Positions 36,574-45,216 of a stretch of 64,000 nucleotides of DNA are shown piece by piece. The notes beneath the pieces were generated by a model that saw nothing but the letters and a program-made list of their open reading frames with translations, did not search any database and was not told the DNA's origin. A program made the translations under genes and the position numbers. This stretch comes from Cryomorphaceae bacterium (GTDB taxonomy: Bacteria; Bacteroidota; Bacteroidia; Flavobacteriales_D; Crocinitomicaceae): the NCBI GenBank assembly GCA_027485415.1, contig JAIXRC010000133.1:1-64000 (forward strand), read 5' to 3'. Each line of letters begins with the position of its first letter. Within the stretch, counting starts at the first letter, position 1.

Positions 36574-37245
36574 ACGTTCACGTTGAAATTCGAAAAGCAG
36601 AACAAAGCCAAGTAGTAAATCAAAATTGTAAAACAGGTCTTCTACCGGTATCGTGATCATACGCCAGCCTGAGAATTCTTGTTCGTTGTACCATACCACG
36701 GGATTTTCCGTAGCTGCTCCTGTGAGCAGGCCATTCACCACCAAAAATGGAATCAAACAGATGAGGTAGGTCACCACAAATTGACTTAACCAGTTGGGGG
36801 AAAGAAGCACCAAGGCGAATGTAAACAACAAGGAAGAGGTTACGGCGGTGTAGGGATACAATCCCATGGGGGTTTTAATCAATAAGATTAGTCCCAATAG
36901 ACCGAAAAGCAAGAAAAATATCCGATTGAAGAGGGGGTTATTTGTTGGGCTAAAATAAGCACCAACGACCTCGTAAATAAAAATGCAATTGTAGGGAACA
37001 ACAACGAAGAATAACACTTCTTCCAGGGGCAGCTTACCAAGATAACTTCCAGAAACATACTCTGGATTAAACCCCCAAACCCCTTTGATGGTAAACCATT
37101 GGTCCCACACTAAAAACAATCCAGAAACGAGGATAAAGGGGATAATTAATCGGGGAATGTTCTTATAGTAGGCTACCTTTTTATCAAAGCTGAGGCATAG
37201 GGGACCCAAAAAAGAAAAAAGGAGGATGTACCCGTAATAACTCAT
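36553..37245 (-). CDS. Lycopene cyclase (CrtYc-CrtYd fused type)
   Basis: Membrane cyclase that forms beta-ionone rings on lycopene. I start at the ATG at 37245 ('MSYYGYILLFSFLGP'), overlapping the crtZ stop by 4 bases; 230 residues. It has six to seven membrane segments in two similar halves, each with an acidic motif of the heterodimeric cyclases: 'GKLPLEEVLFFVVVPYN' and 'ITIPVEDLFYNF'. This is the single-chain fusion of crtYc and crtYd known from Bacteroidota and archaea. Last gene of the carotenoid run. Confidence 0.88.
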   Translation of the reverse strand: MSYYGYILLFSFLGPLCLSFDKKVAYYKNIPRLIIPFILVSGLFLVWDQWFTIKGVWGFNPEYVSGSYLGKLPLEEVLFFVVVPYNCIFIYEVVGAYFSPTNNPLFNRIFFLLFGLLGLILLIKTPMGLYPYTAVTSSLLFTFALVLLSPNWLSQFVVTYLICLIPFLVVNGLLTGAATENPVVWYNEQEFSGWRMITIPVEDLFYNFDLLLGFVLLFEFQRERLALRKQ

Positions 37246-37721
37246 GCTTTGGTTTTTTGCGCTAACCAAGCCCTTTTCGCTTCGCGGTAAAAACGCGGCG
37301 GAACGAGCAGCATGCCAAAACAAGCCCCCTCTTCTTTATCCTGGTTTTTATGATGCACCTTGTGCGCTTTGGGAATGGCATAGAAATAGGGGTGGTCTAC
37401 ATCGCGTAAAAATTTATACCGGCGATGAATGTAAACGTCGTGGATCAGGAAATAGGCAATACCGTACAAGGCAATACCGAATCCCATCCATACGGTAGGG
37501 TAAAAATCATACATCATTCCCAGCATGATTCCTAACCAAGAAGGGACGGCATAAATCAGAAAAAAAATGTCGTTTTTTTCAAAAAAACCAGCCTCCACTT
37601 GATGGTGGTCACGGTGGAAATACCACATAAAACCGTGCATAACAAATTTATGGGTAAACCATGCCATGAATTCCATCCCGAAGAATGTTGCAATTAAAAG
37701 TAAAGGACCCCACCAAGCCAT
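37242..37721 (-). CDS. crtZ: Beta-carotene 3-hydroxylase
   Basis: Di-iron membrane hydroxylase that adds 3-OH groups to beta-rings (zeaxanthin or 3-hydroxylated monocyclic carotenoids). The His clusters for the iron site are all present: 'HKFVMHG', 'HRDHH', 'HDVYIHRR' and 'HKVHHK'. The 159-residue length and four membrane segments are typical. Overlaps the cyclase start by 4 bases; the CruF-like gene is 1 base upstream. Confidence 0.94.
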   Translation of the reverse strand: MAWWGPLLLIATFFGMEFMAWFTHKFVMHGFMWYFHRDHHQVEAGFFEKNDIFFLIYAVPSWLGIMLGMMYDFYPTVWMGFGIALYGIAYFLIHDVYIHRRYKFLRDVDHPYFYAIPKAHKVHHKNQDKEEGACFGMLLVPPRFYREAKRAWLAQKTKA

Positions 37722-37722
37722 A

Positions 37723-38340
37723 TTAGAAAAAGAATTGAATTACAAAAAACAAAACAAGTAAAAGTAACAAAGTCCACGAAGTATTGTTTGGTTTAGCTTT
37801 GGAAATTCCAACGTTGATTCCCTGTGCCAATAATGCTACAAGAAACCAACAAACATAATTGTAAAGAGGTATTTTTCCGTCCTTCCAGTACCAATAACCG
37901 TTTTCCACAGCAACGGGCTCCATAACATAGTCGAGGCCGGTCATTAGTAAGGACGCAACCACGACGATCGCCCAACGGTTCTTGAGCATTGATGCCGCTG
38001 CTGCTCCAGTTGCCAAGGTTAGCATGGCCCAGTTTATACCGATGATCAAGGGTACCCCAGCAAGTTTTGGCCCTAAATTCGAACCGTAATGGTAGACCCC
38101 AAACAACCACCCTTTTTGAACACCAACCCATTCTGCGGTAAACCCGAGGAGAAAGACCAAAATGGCAACCCATACCACAGGGCTTTTCCATCGGTAGGAG
38201 TTCATTAAAATTAAAAACGACAACAATAAGGTATAGGGGCTCAATGGAAGCACCACATTCCGCAAGTCGTTGACCATCAGCGAGACGATTCCTACCCCAT
38301 AGAGGATCAGCAATAGAAAAATGCCCGTTCGTTCCCTCAT
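37723..38340 (-). CDS. Carotenoid biosynthesis membrane protein (CruF-like, DUF422)
   Basis: A 205-residue protein with seven or so membrane segments. Features such as 'TAEWVGVQKGWLFGVYHYGSNLGPKLAGVPLIIGINW' (in parts) and 'MTGLDYVMEPVAVENGYW' fit the carotenoid synthesis family that includes CruF, the 1',2'-hydratase of gamma-carotene, and the bacterioruberin hydratase. Placed between crtZ and an SDR gene, it suggests that the pathway makes carotenoids with a hydrated acyclic end such as saproxanthin or myxol. That product call is inference; crtB, crtI and crtD are not in the window. Confidence 0.8.
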   Translation of the reverse strand: MRERTGIFLLLILYGVGIVSLMVNDLRNVVLPLSPYTLLLSFLILMNSYRWKSPVVWVAILVFLLGFTAEWVGVQKGWLFGVYHYGSNLGPKLAGVPLIIGINWAMLTLATGAAAASMLKNRWAIVVVASLLMTGLDYVMEPVAVENGYWYWKDGKIPLYNYVCWFLVALLAQGINVGISKAKPNNTSWTLLLLLVLFFVIQFFF

Positions 38341-39356
38341 GTTATTATTCTGCCTTTAATCGCGTTATCAATGCTCTGTTCCAGGGTATAAAAGGAATTG
38401 GGAAGTAAGCTTTTTAATTTCATTGGGTTATAAACCCTTGTGGAATAAGCCGCACGCGTCGATTCAATGGTCATGCCTTTTCGTTTACCGCGTAGCAATG
38501 ACCAAGTTTCCAAGGCGTAGGAAAGCGGCAGGGCGATCCAGTAAGGAGCATATATTTTTGGGTCTCGTTTGCCCATTTTTTGACAGATTAAAGTAAACAA
38601 CGTTTTGAAATCCTGATTGCTTCCGGTACAAAGGAACTTTTCAGCACAGTATGGGTTTTGCATTAAAAACACCATGGAAGCAGCAACATCCCGCGCATCT
38701 ACGATAGCGTTAGCACCGCTGGAATAAAATGGCATACCTTTTTGAGCAACTCTGAACAGCTCCATGGAGCCTTCCTCCCATTTTCCAGCACCGATCACGG
38801 TACAAGGATTGATTATTACGGCATTCAAACCTTCCTCAATGCCTCTCCAAACCTCTTTTTCTGCCCCAAATTTAGAGACCGAATAACCGCTATTTTTATC
38901 GGTGGCTTTCCACGAACAGTTTTCATCGATCATTCCTCCAGGATTCTTTCCCAAGGCTGCGGTAGAACTCACATAACACAATTTAAGCCCGGGCACCTGA
39001 AGACAGGCATTCACCACATTGGCCGTTCCTTGCCGGTTAAATTCAATGCAGCGATAAAAATCGATGCGGTGGAAGGAAACTAGTGCAGCACAATGATATA
39101 CCTCTTTGGCTTTAGATACTACTTCTTGGATTCCGTCAATGTCAAGAATGTCCAAATCCACCCATTCAATGTTTCGGTACCATAGAGCACCGCACTCAGC
39201 ATGGTAATAGGTAAAAAGTTTTTCAACCGTGGCGTGGTTTTTTGAATTCCTTGCGGTCGCAGTTACGGGACCTTTTTGGGCGAGCAGATACAGTAAATGA
39301 CTTCCCACAAGTCCAGTTCCTCCAAGTACGACGGGCTTATTGCTGTGCTCCTGCAT
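38337..39356 (-). CDS. Extended SDR-family NAD(P)-dependent epimerase/dehydratase
   Basis: 339 residues with the cofactor motif 'LGGTGLVGSHL' near the N-terminus and the catalytic 'YSVSKFGAE' (YxxxK), preceded by 'YVSSTAALG'. The layout resembles dihydroflavonol reductase/3-beta-HSD-like enzymes. Substrate unknown. It overlaps hemL by 20 bases and the CruF-like gene by 4 bases, so it is locked into this operon; a role in carotenoid tailoring or in an unrelated lipid step are both possible. Confidence 0.75.
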   Translation of the reverse strand: MQEHSNKPVVLGGTGLVGSHLLYLLAQKGPVTATARNSKNHATVEKLFTYYHAECGALWYRNIEWVDLDILDIDGIQEVVSKAKEVYHCAALVSFHRIDFYRCIEFNRQGTANVVNACLQVPGLKLCYVSSTAALGKNPGGMIDENCSWKATDKNSGYSVSKFGAEKEVWRGIEEGLNAVIINPCTVIGAGKWEEGSMELFRVAQKGMPFYSSGANAIVDARDVAASMVFLMQNPYCAEKFLCTGSNQDFKTLFTLICQKMGKRDPKIYAPYWIALPLSYALETWSLLRGKRKGMTIESTRAAYSTRVYNPMKLKSLLPNSFYTLEQSIDNAIKGRIIT

Positions 39357-40647
39357 AAACGTGGTCTAGTCCATGGCAAAACACCTGTGCCGCATGGGTC
39401 AGTTCCTCAACGGTATGCGCAGAAGAGACGAATCCCACCTCGTATCCACTCGGCCCCAAATAAACACCACGGTGAAGCAGGTAATCGTGTAAACGGTTAA
39501 AAGCGCTCATGTCGGGGTCTATTTCATCGGCGCGATGGATGGATTTTTTTCCGTTAAACGACAACCAAAAGATGGAGGCTAATGAAACGAGTTCAAAAGG
39601 ATACCCTTTCACCTTGGCATAGGAATTAATTCGTTCAACAAAACCTCGAGTTTTTGCCTCCATTTCCCGATAAAAATCAGGGGCCATGCACAATTCTAAC
39701 TGGGCAATTCCTGCCGCCATAGCTACAGGGTTGCCCGAAAGTGTACCTGCTTGGTATACAGGCCCGTCGGGGGAAACGCAGGCCATTATTTCGCTCGAGG
39801 CACCGTAGGCGCCTACCGGCAGGCCTCCGCCAATGATTTTTCCGTACGTTACGATATCGGGCTGAATGCCATACAGCTCTACTGCGCCGCCAAAAGCCAC
39901 TCGAAACCCGGATATTACTTCGTCGAAGATTAATAAGACCTTATGTTTCCAACATAGTGAACGCAAGCATTGCAGGAAAGAAAGGTCTTGCAGCAATAAA
40001 CCGTTGTTTGCCGGAACCGGCTCTATGATTACGGCCGCCAATTCATTGCTATAGGTGTTGAAAGTTTGTTCGAGGAGTGCTATATCGTTGAGCGGCACAA
40101 CAAGGGTTTCTTGGGCTATTGTATCTGGGACTCCCGCACTGGATGAGGTTCCCAAGGTTACCAAACCGCTTCCCGCTTTTACCAAAAGGGAATCCACGTG
40201 ACCGTGGTAACACCCTTCGAATTTTAGGATCTTTGCTTTTTGGGTATAGCCCCTGGCCAACCGTAAGGCCGACATTACTGCCTCTGTACCCGAGCTCACA
40301 AAACGCATCTTCTCCAGGTGGGGTAAGCGCGACTTGAGCAACAGAGCGAGTTCATTTTCGAGGCGGGTAGGCGCACCGAAACTTGATCCGTTTTTTAAGG
40401 AGTTAATAATTTTTTCTTCAACGTAAGGATGGGCATGACCGTGAATTAGCGGCCCCCAAGAATTGCAAAAATCCAGGAATTCGTTCCCGTCCTCGTCCCA
40501 CACACGGGAACCCTTTCCTCGAGCAAAAAATAAAGGCGTTCCCCCCACCCCTTTGAACGCTCTTACGGGAGAATTCACCCCGCCAGGAAACAGTCTTAAG
40601 GCCTCTTGGTAATGACGTGCAGACTGCGATCGGTTAAGTTGGCCCAT
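39337..40647 (-). CDS. hemL: Glutamate-1-semialdehyde 2,1-aminomutase
   Basis: PLP enzyme making 5-aminolevulinate from glutamate-1-semialdehyde, the start of tetrapyrrole synthesis by the C5 route. Signatures: 'FPGGVNSPVRAFKGVGG' at the N-terminus, 'FVSSGTEAVMSALRLARG', and the PLP lysine in 'TYGKIIGGGLPVGAYGA'. At 436 residues it is full length. It heads the minus-strand operon with the SDR and carotenoid genes; its promoter overlaps that of kynU. Confidence 0.96.
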   Translation of the reverse strand: MGQLNRSQSARHYQEALRLFPGGVNSPVRAFKGVGGTPLFFARGKGSRVWDEDGNEFLDFCNSWGPLIHGHAHPYVEEKIINSLKNGSSFGAPTRLENELALLLKSRLPHLEKMRFVSSGTEAVMSALRLARGYTQKAKILKFEGCYHGHVDSLLVKAGSGLVTLGTSSSAGVPDTIAQETLVVPLNDIALLEQTFNTYSNELAAVIIEPVPANNGLLLQDLSFLQCLRSLCWKHKVLLIFDEVISGFRVAFGGAVELYGIQPDIVTYGKIIGGGLPVGAYGASSEIMACVSPDGPVYQAGTLSGNPVAMAAGIAQLELCMAPDFYREMEAKTRGFVERINSYAKVKGYPFELVSLASIFWLSFNGKKSIHRADEIDPDMSAFNRLHDYLLHRGVYLGPSGYEVGFVSSAHTVEELTHAAQVFCHGLDHVYAGAQQ

Positions 40648-40654
40648 TGTTCCT

Positions 40655-40662
40655 TATCTTTG
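40655..40662 (+). promoter_or_regulatory. Candidate -7 element for kynU
   Basis: TATCTTTG fits TAnnTTTG, 25 bases before the kynU ATG. Its -33 region would lie inside hemL's first codons. Confidence 0.4.
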
Positions 40663-40665
40663 GGG

Positions 40666-40673
40666 CAAAAATA
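40666..40673 (-). promoter_or_regulatory. Candidate -7 element for hemL operon
   Basis: TATTTTTG on the minus strand, 18 bases before the hemL start, just 3 bases from the kynU element on the other strand. Confidence 0.4.
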
Positions 40674-40687
40674 CGAAACAGAAGCGG

Positions 40688-41962
40688 ATGAACTTTGAAA
40701 ACTCCTTAGAATTTGCAAAAGCATTGGACCACCAAGACCCCTTAAAGGCTTACCGAGAATCCTTTTTAATTCCAACGTTCGGTAAGGAAAACGCGGTTTA
40801 TTTCACCGGCAATTCCCTCGGCCTTCAACCAAAGAACACGCAAAAATACCTGTTAGAAGAGCTAGATGACTGGGCAAATTTGGGGGTAGAAGGACATTTT
40901 GTGGCCCGTCGACCTTGGTTTTCTTACCACGAACTTTTAACGGAAAAAACGGCTCGTGTTGTTGGTGCTCTTCCGATAGAGGTTTGCACAACCCACAGCC
41001 TAACCACTAACCTGCATTTATTGATGAGTTCCTTTTACCGCCCACAAGGAAAACGAACCAAAATTTTGTGCGAGGCTAAAGCATTTCCCAGCGATCAATA
41101 CGCCTTAGAAAGCCAAATAGCCTTACATGGCTTGCCCGCTTCGGATTTAGTCATGGTAGGCCCTCGCGAGGGGGAGCACCTGATTCGAGAGGAAGACATT
41201 TACGCTACAATCGACGCATTAGGAGATGAATTAGCCATGGTGCTTTGGGGAGGAGTTAATTATTACACGGGCCAATATTTTGATCTTCAGCAAATCACCA
41301 TGAAAGGACATCAAGTGGGCGCCATTGTTGGTTTTGATTTAGCGCATGCAGCCGGGAATGTCAATTTACACCTGCACGACTGGGGTCCCGACTTCGCGGC
41401 ATGGTGTGGTTATAAGTATTTAAATTCTTCCCCCGGAGGAGTTTCGGGTTTCTTTGTGCATGAGCGGCATGCTTACCGCAAAGACCTTATACGGAATGCG
41501 GGATGGTGGGGACATAACAAGGAAAGCCGGTTCAAAATGGAACCGGGTTTTGATCCTTTACCTGGTGCTGAAGGATGGCAGTTGAGCAATGCCCCCGTTC
41601 TTGGAATGGCGGCTCATTTGGCATCGCTGGAAATCTTTGATGCTGCCGGAATGGAGGCGATAGGAAAGAAAAGAGACCTGTTAACCGCGTATTTATGGTT
41701 TGTGACGGAGGAGGTTTCCAAAAGAAAATCACCCAACGGAGTTCTTGAAATCATAACGCCCAATGTCCCTAAGCAAAGAGGCGCTCAACTTTCCATATTG
41801 CTTTCAACCCAAGGAAAGGAATGTTTTAACCGCCTAACAGACCTTGGCGTTATCGCTGATTGGAGGGAGCCCAATGTAATCCGCGTAGCTCCTGCTCCAC
41901 TTTACAATCGTTTTGAAGACGTGTATTGGTTCGGTCAACACCTTTTCAAGGCCCTGCAATAG
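40688..41962 (+). CDS. kynU: Kynureninase
   Basis: PLP enzyme that splits kynurenine or 3-hydroxykynurenine to anthranilate or 3-hydroxyanthranilate plus alanine, in tryptophan degradation or de novo NAD synthesis. Signatures: 'YFTGNSLGLQPKNTQ', 'GFDLAHAAGN' and the PLP lysine in 'CGYKYLNSSPGG'. At 424 residues it is full length. No other kyn gene is adjacent. The 3' end overlaps purN by 28 bases on the opposite strand. Confidence 0.95.
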   Translation: MNFENSLEFAKALDHQDPLKAYRESFLIPTFGKENAVYFTGNSLGLQPKNTQKYLLEELDDWANLGVEGHFVARRPWFSYHELLTEKTARVVGALPIEVCTTHSLTTNLHLLMSSFYRPQGKRTKILCEAKAFPSDQYALESQIALHGLPASDLVMVGPREGEHLIREEDIYATIDALGDELAMVLWGGVNYYTGQYFDLQQITMKGHQVGAIVGFDLAHAAGNVNLHLHDWGPDFAAWCGYKYLNSSPGGVSGFFVHERHAYRKDLIRNAGWWGHNKESRFKMEPGFDPLPGAEGWQLSNAPVLGMAAHLASLEIFDAAGMEAIGKKRDLLTAYLWFVTEEVSKRKSPNGVLEIITPNVPKQRGAQLSILLSTQGKECFNRLTDLGVIADWREPNVIRVAPAPLYNRFEDVYWFGQHLFKALQ

Positions 41963-42513
41963 GCGAAAACAACTTCTGGAAAATGTTGCATTTCTAAGCT
42001 TCGGATTTTTTGTTCTAACGATTCTGGCGTGTCCTTGGGAAGAACAGAACAGGAAAATTGCGCTAAAATTTTTCCTTCATCGTAGGCTTCATTTACCACA
42101 TGAACGGTAATACCACTTTCAGTTTCTTGGTTTTCGATCACCTTCCGGTGCACATGCTTTCCGTACATGCCTTTTCCCCCATATTTTGGCAACAAGGAGG
42201 GGTGAAGGTTAAGGATGCGATCGGGGAAAACAGCAATAACATCGGGAGTGATTTTTCTTAAAAAACCGGCAAGCACAACCAATGCAGCGTTATAACCCGT
42301 TATTATTTGCATCGCTTTGGCGCTGTCCCAAGGGTCAAGGCATTCAAAAGCAACCTCAGCATTAGAACAGTACACGTTTAAATCAGCATTTAATTGGCTT
42401 GACAAAACCAATGCTACCTGCACATCCTTCTCCTTCAACGATTGTTGAATTAAATTTATGGCATTGCTGCCTTTACCGGAAACGAGAATAGCTATGCGCG
42501 TTGGGCCTTCCAC
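41935..42513 (-). CDS. purN: Phosphoribosylglycinamide formyltransferase
   Basis: Third step of purine synthesis, using 10-formyl-THF. 'AILVSGKGSNAINLIQQ' opens the protein; the catalytic His lies in 'ILNLHPSLLPKYGG' and the active-site Asp in 'YDEGKIL'. The 192-residue protein starts at GTG at 42513, and TAATTTTG lies only 4 bases before it, suggesting a leaderless message. The 3' end runs 28 bases into kynU on the other strand. Confidence 0.93.
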   Translation of the reverse strand: MEGPTRIAILVSGKGSNAINLIQQSLKEKDVQVALVLSSQLNADLNVYCSNAEVAFECLDPWDSAKAMQIITGYNAALVVLAGFLRKITPDVIAVFPDRILNLHPSLLPKYGGKGMYGKHVHRKVIENQETESGITVHVVNEAYDEGKILAQFSCSVLPKDTPESLEQKIRSLEMQHFPEVVFAYCRALKRC

Positions 42514-42517
42514 ACTT

Positions 42518-42525
42518 CAAAATTA
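42518..42525 (-). promoter_or_regulatory. Candidate -7 element for purN
   Basis: TAATTTTG on the minus strand, 4 bases from the GTG start codon. Confidence 0.4.
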
Positions 42526-42583
42526 GGAAATACTGACCGTTTAGCAGGAAATTAGTTTTCAAGACACAATAAAAAAGAGCGAA

Positions 42584-42591
42584 TAATTTTG
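42584..42591 (+). promoter_or_regulatory. Candidate -7 element for acpP-fabF
   Basis: TAATTTTG fits TAnnTTTG and would give a leader of about 50 bases before the acpP ATG. The leader holds 'AAATAAAAGTAAG' but no clear Shine-Dalgarno. Confidence 0.35.
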
Positions 42592-42646
42592 ATTTTATCG
42601 AGTTTGTTTTTTTCTTTGCAGGCTTAAACCTTTAAATAAAAGTAAG

Positions 42647-42883
42647 ATGTCTGAAATTAAAAGTAAAGTAATCGCAATCATTGTGGATAAATTGAATGTT
42701 GAAGAGGCAGAAGTAACTGATACAGCAAGCTTCACCAATGATTTAGGCGCGGACTCTTTAGATACCGTAGAATTAATCATGGAATTTGAAAAACAATTTG
42801 GTATTTCTATTCCAGATGATAAGGCTGAAACCATTCAAACCGTTGGTGATGCCGTTGCTTACATCGAAGAAAACGCGAAATAG
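42647..42883 (+). CDS. acpP: Acyl carrier protein
   Basis: Carries acyl chains on a phosphopantetheine arm attached to the Ser of '[14 protein letters not shown]'. The 78-residue acidic protein begins '[16 protein letters not shown]' and has the normal four-helix layout. fabF follows after 21 bases and is surely co-transcribed. Confidence 0.97.
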   Translation: MSEIKSKVIAIIVDKLNVEEAEVTDTASFTNDLGADSLDTVELIMEFEKQFGISIPDDKAETIQTVGDAVAYIEENAK

Positions 42884-42904
42884 TAATTTTTTTATTAGCT
42901 ACCA

Positions 42905-44158
42905 ATGCAGTTAAAACGGGTCGTTGTAACTGGGCTTGGCGCACTCACGCCCATCGGTAATTCTGTACAAGAATACTGGGCCAATCTCGTCAAAGGGACG
43001 AGCGGTGCTGCGCTTATTCGGCAATTTGATGCTTCTTTGTTTAAAACACAATTCGCGTGTGAAGTAAAAAACTTCGACGTTGAGCAATTTTTAGACCGAA
43101 AAGAAGCCCGTAAGATTGATCAATTTACCCAATACGCTCTTGTTGCTGTGATGGAAGCGGTAGAAAATTCTCAACTTTTGGAGGCCTCTCCAAACTTAGA
43201 TAGAATTGGTGTGGTTTGGGGTTCGGGTATAGGAGGATTAAAAACCTTCCAAGATGAAGCCCAAGGTTTTTTTGCGGGTGATGGAACCCCTCGATTTAAT
43301 CCGTTTTTCATCCCCAAAATGATTGCGGATATTGCGGCAGGCCACATTTCAATAAAATATGGTTTTCGTGGCCCCAATTACGTTACCGTTTCCGCTTGTG
43401 CCTCCTCGAACAATGCCCTCATCGATGCATTCAATTTAATTCGACTCGGAAAAGCAGACGCCATCGTGAGTGGAGGGTCTGAGGCAGCGGTGAATGAAAT
43501 GGGAATGGGTGGTTTTAACGCTTTGAAGGCCTTATCAACGCGCAACGAGTCACCAGAGACCGCATCTCGACCTTTCGATCTAGACCGTGACGGTTTTGTA
43601 TTAGGGGAAGGAGCCGGAGCTTTGATTCTTGAAGAATACGAGCACGCCAAGCGACGAGGTGCAACGATTTACGCAGAAATTGTCGGAGGAGGAATGTCAG
43701 GAGACGCATACCATATTACCGCGCCGCACCCCGAAGGAATTGGTGCCAGAAACACCATGATTGCGGCATTGGAAGACGCGGAAATAACGGCCGATAGAAT
43801 CGATTATATCAATGTTCATGGAACTTCCACCCCGCTAGGAGATGTTGCTGAAATTAAGGCGATTCAAGCGGTTTTTGGGGACCACGCCTATCAACTAAAT
43901 ATTAGTTCAACGAAGTCTATGACCGGACATTTGTTAGGTGCTGCAGGAGCCATTGAGGCTATAGCCTGCATTATGGCCGTTCGCAACGATACGGTGCCAC
44001 CTACGATTAACCACGTAACTCCCGACCCGGAAATTGACCCCAAAATCAACCTTACCCTCAACAAGGCGCAAACAAGAACGGTACGTTTCGCCATGTCCAA
44101 TACCTTTGGATTTGGAGGGCACAACACCAGTGTGATTTTCAAAAAATACGAGCAATAA
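42905..44158 (+). CDS. fabF: Beta-ketoacyl-ACP synthase II
   Basis: Condensing enzyme of fatty acid elongation. The Cys-His-His triad is present: 'SACASSNNAL', 'NVHGTSTPLGD' and 'TKSMTGHLLGAAG'. It starts 'MQLKRVVVTGLGALTPIGN' and is 417 residues, full length. It stands between acpP and rnc in the common bacterial order. Confidence 0.97.
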   Translation: MQLKRVVVTGLGALTPIGNSVQEYWANLVKGTSGAALIRQFDASLFKTQFACEVKNFDVEQFLDRKEARKIDQFTQYALVAVMEAVENSQLLEASPNLDRIGVVWGSGIGGLKTFQDEAQGFFAGDGTPRFNPFFIPKMIADIAAGHISIKYGFRGPNYVTVSACASSNNALIDAFNLIRLGKADAIVSGGSEAAVNEMGMGGFNALKALSTRNESPETASRPFDLDRDGFVLGEGAGALILEEYEHAKRRGATIYAEIVGGGMSGDAYHITAPHPEGIGARNTMIAALEDAEITADRIDYINVHGTSTPLGDVAEIKAIQAVFGDHAYQLNISSTKSMTGHLLGAAGAIEAIACIMAVRNDTVPPTINHVTPDPEIDPKINLTLNKAQTRTVRFAMSNTFGFGGHNTSVIFKKYEQ

Positions 44159-44878
44159 TTGGCCATAAAGCTGCGAATTTTACCTCGAAAACGAAACGAA
44201 GACGACGTAAAGCTCATTCGTTATATCATTGATTATTTCGGTTATCGGCCCAAGAAAATGGAGTTTTTTTATACGGCACTGACCCATCGATCCATAGAAC
44301 TTAATTCGGAAACAGAAAGCAATGAGCGCTTAGAGTTTTTGGGAGATGCGGTATTAGACGCAGTAGTTGCAGAATTGCTTTTTAAAAAATTTCCAGGTAA
44401 CGATGAAGGGTATTTAACAAAGTTAAAATCCAAGGTAGTTAATCGTAAAACGTTATCGGATATTGGCGAACGCATGAACATCCGGTCTCAATTGAATTAT
44501 AGTGCCACACGTCAAGTCAATGTTGCTTCCCTGGAGGGTAATGCCTTTGAGGCGATAATTGGCGCTATTTATTTAGACGGAGGTTTCGATACAGCGCGCA
44601 AATGCATTCAAAACCATGTGCTCAGGAAATTTGTTGATTTGAATAAACTATTAGAAGAGGAAATAGACTTCAAGTCACGCTTGATTATTTGGTGTCAAAA
44701 GAAACGGCTCAAATTCAGTTTCGATATTGAAAACGAACAGCACATTCATGGATCATGGGAATATGTGGTTCAAATAAAAATAAATGGACGCGAATTCGGT
44801 AAAGCAAAAGGGCAATCCAAAAAGCAAGCAGAACAATTAGCCGCGCAAGAAACCCTAAAATTGTTGGGTGAAATTTAA
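44159..44878 (+). CDS. rnc: Ribonuclease III
   Basis: Cuts double-stranded RNA in rRNA and mRNA processing. The family signature is 'NERLEFLGDAVLDAVVAELLF' with the acidic metal ligands; a dsRNA-binding domain covers about residues 165-238 ('GREFGKAKGQSKKQAEQLAAQETL'). I accept the TTG start directly after the fabF stop, since the next ATG ('MEFFYTALTHRS') would cut the first helix of the catalytic domain. 239 residues. Coupled to fabF. Confidence 0.94.
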   Translation: MAIKLRILPRKRNEDDVKLIRYIIDYFGYRPKKMEFFYTALTHRSIELNSETESNERLEFLGDAVLDAVVAELLFKKFPGNDEGYLTKLKSKVVNRKTLSDIGERMNIRSQLNYSATRQVNVASLEGNAFEAIIGAIYLDGGFDTARKCIQNHVLRKFVDLNKLLEEEIDFKSRLIIWCQKKRLKFSFDIENEQHIHGSWEYVVQIKINGREFGKAKGQSKKQAEQLAAQETLKLLGEI

Positions 44879-44921
44879 TGGACTGGCATTTTTTTCGTTA
44901 CTTTGTGAAAAAATTTAGCAT

Positions 44922-45152
44922 ATGTGGACAGATTTTGTTTATTCCGTAGGTGATGCTTTTACTTGGTCTTTTGGTTTTTATGAATTCGTTCAAAACCATT
45001 TTAACAACTTTTTATTGATGTTAGGATTTGTAGGATTTGCCTATTGGATGAATATTCAGCGAAAATTAAGTAAAAAGGCGAATGTTCCGTCCGAAGTTAA
45101 AGATTCTGGTTTCGAGGGGTGGTATAAAGAAGAGAATAAACAGATTAAATAA
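44922..45152 (+). CDS. Small single-pass membrane protein of flavobacterial type (76 aa)
   Basis: The 76 residues begin 'MWTDFVYSVGDAFTWSFGFYEFV', followed by one membrane segment ('FLLMLGFVGFAYWMNI') and a charged tail ending 'FEGWYKEENKQIK'. I recall similar short proteins annotated only as conserved DUFs in Flavobacteriales. Function unknown. It is followed by a strong terminator and begins 43 bases after rnc; TTACTTTG upstream is a near match to a -7 element. Confidence 0.7.
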   Translation: MWTDFVYSVGDAFTWSFGFYEFVQNHFNNFLLMLGFVGFAYWMNIQRKLSKKANVPSEVKDSGFEGWYKEENKQIK

Positions 45153-45170
45153 AACAGGTATTATAACATG

Positions 45171-45200
45171 AAAAAGGGGAAGCATTCGCTTCCCCTTTTT
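45171..45200. terminator. Bidirectional rho-independent terminator
   Basis: A perfect 13-bp stem, AAAAAGGGGAAGC / GCTTCCCCTTTTT, with an ATTC loop. It ends in T on both strands, so it can stop the plus-strand rnc-side transcript and the minus-strand sdh operon, which both end here. Confidence 0.92.
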
Positions 45201-45216
45201 CGTATCTTAAACGTTC

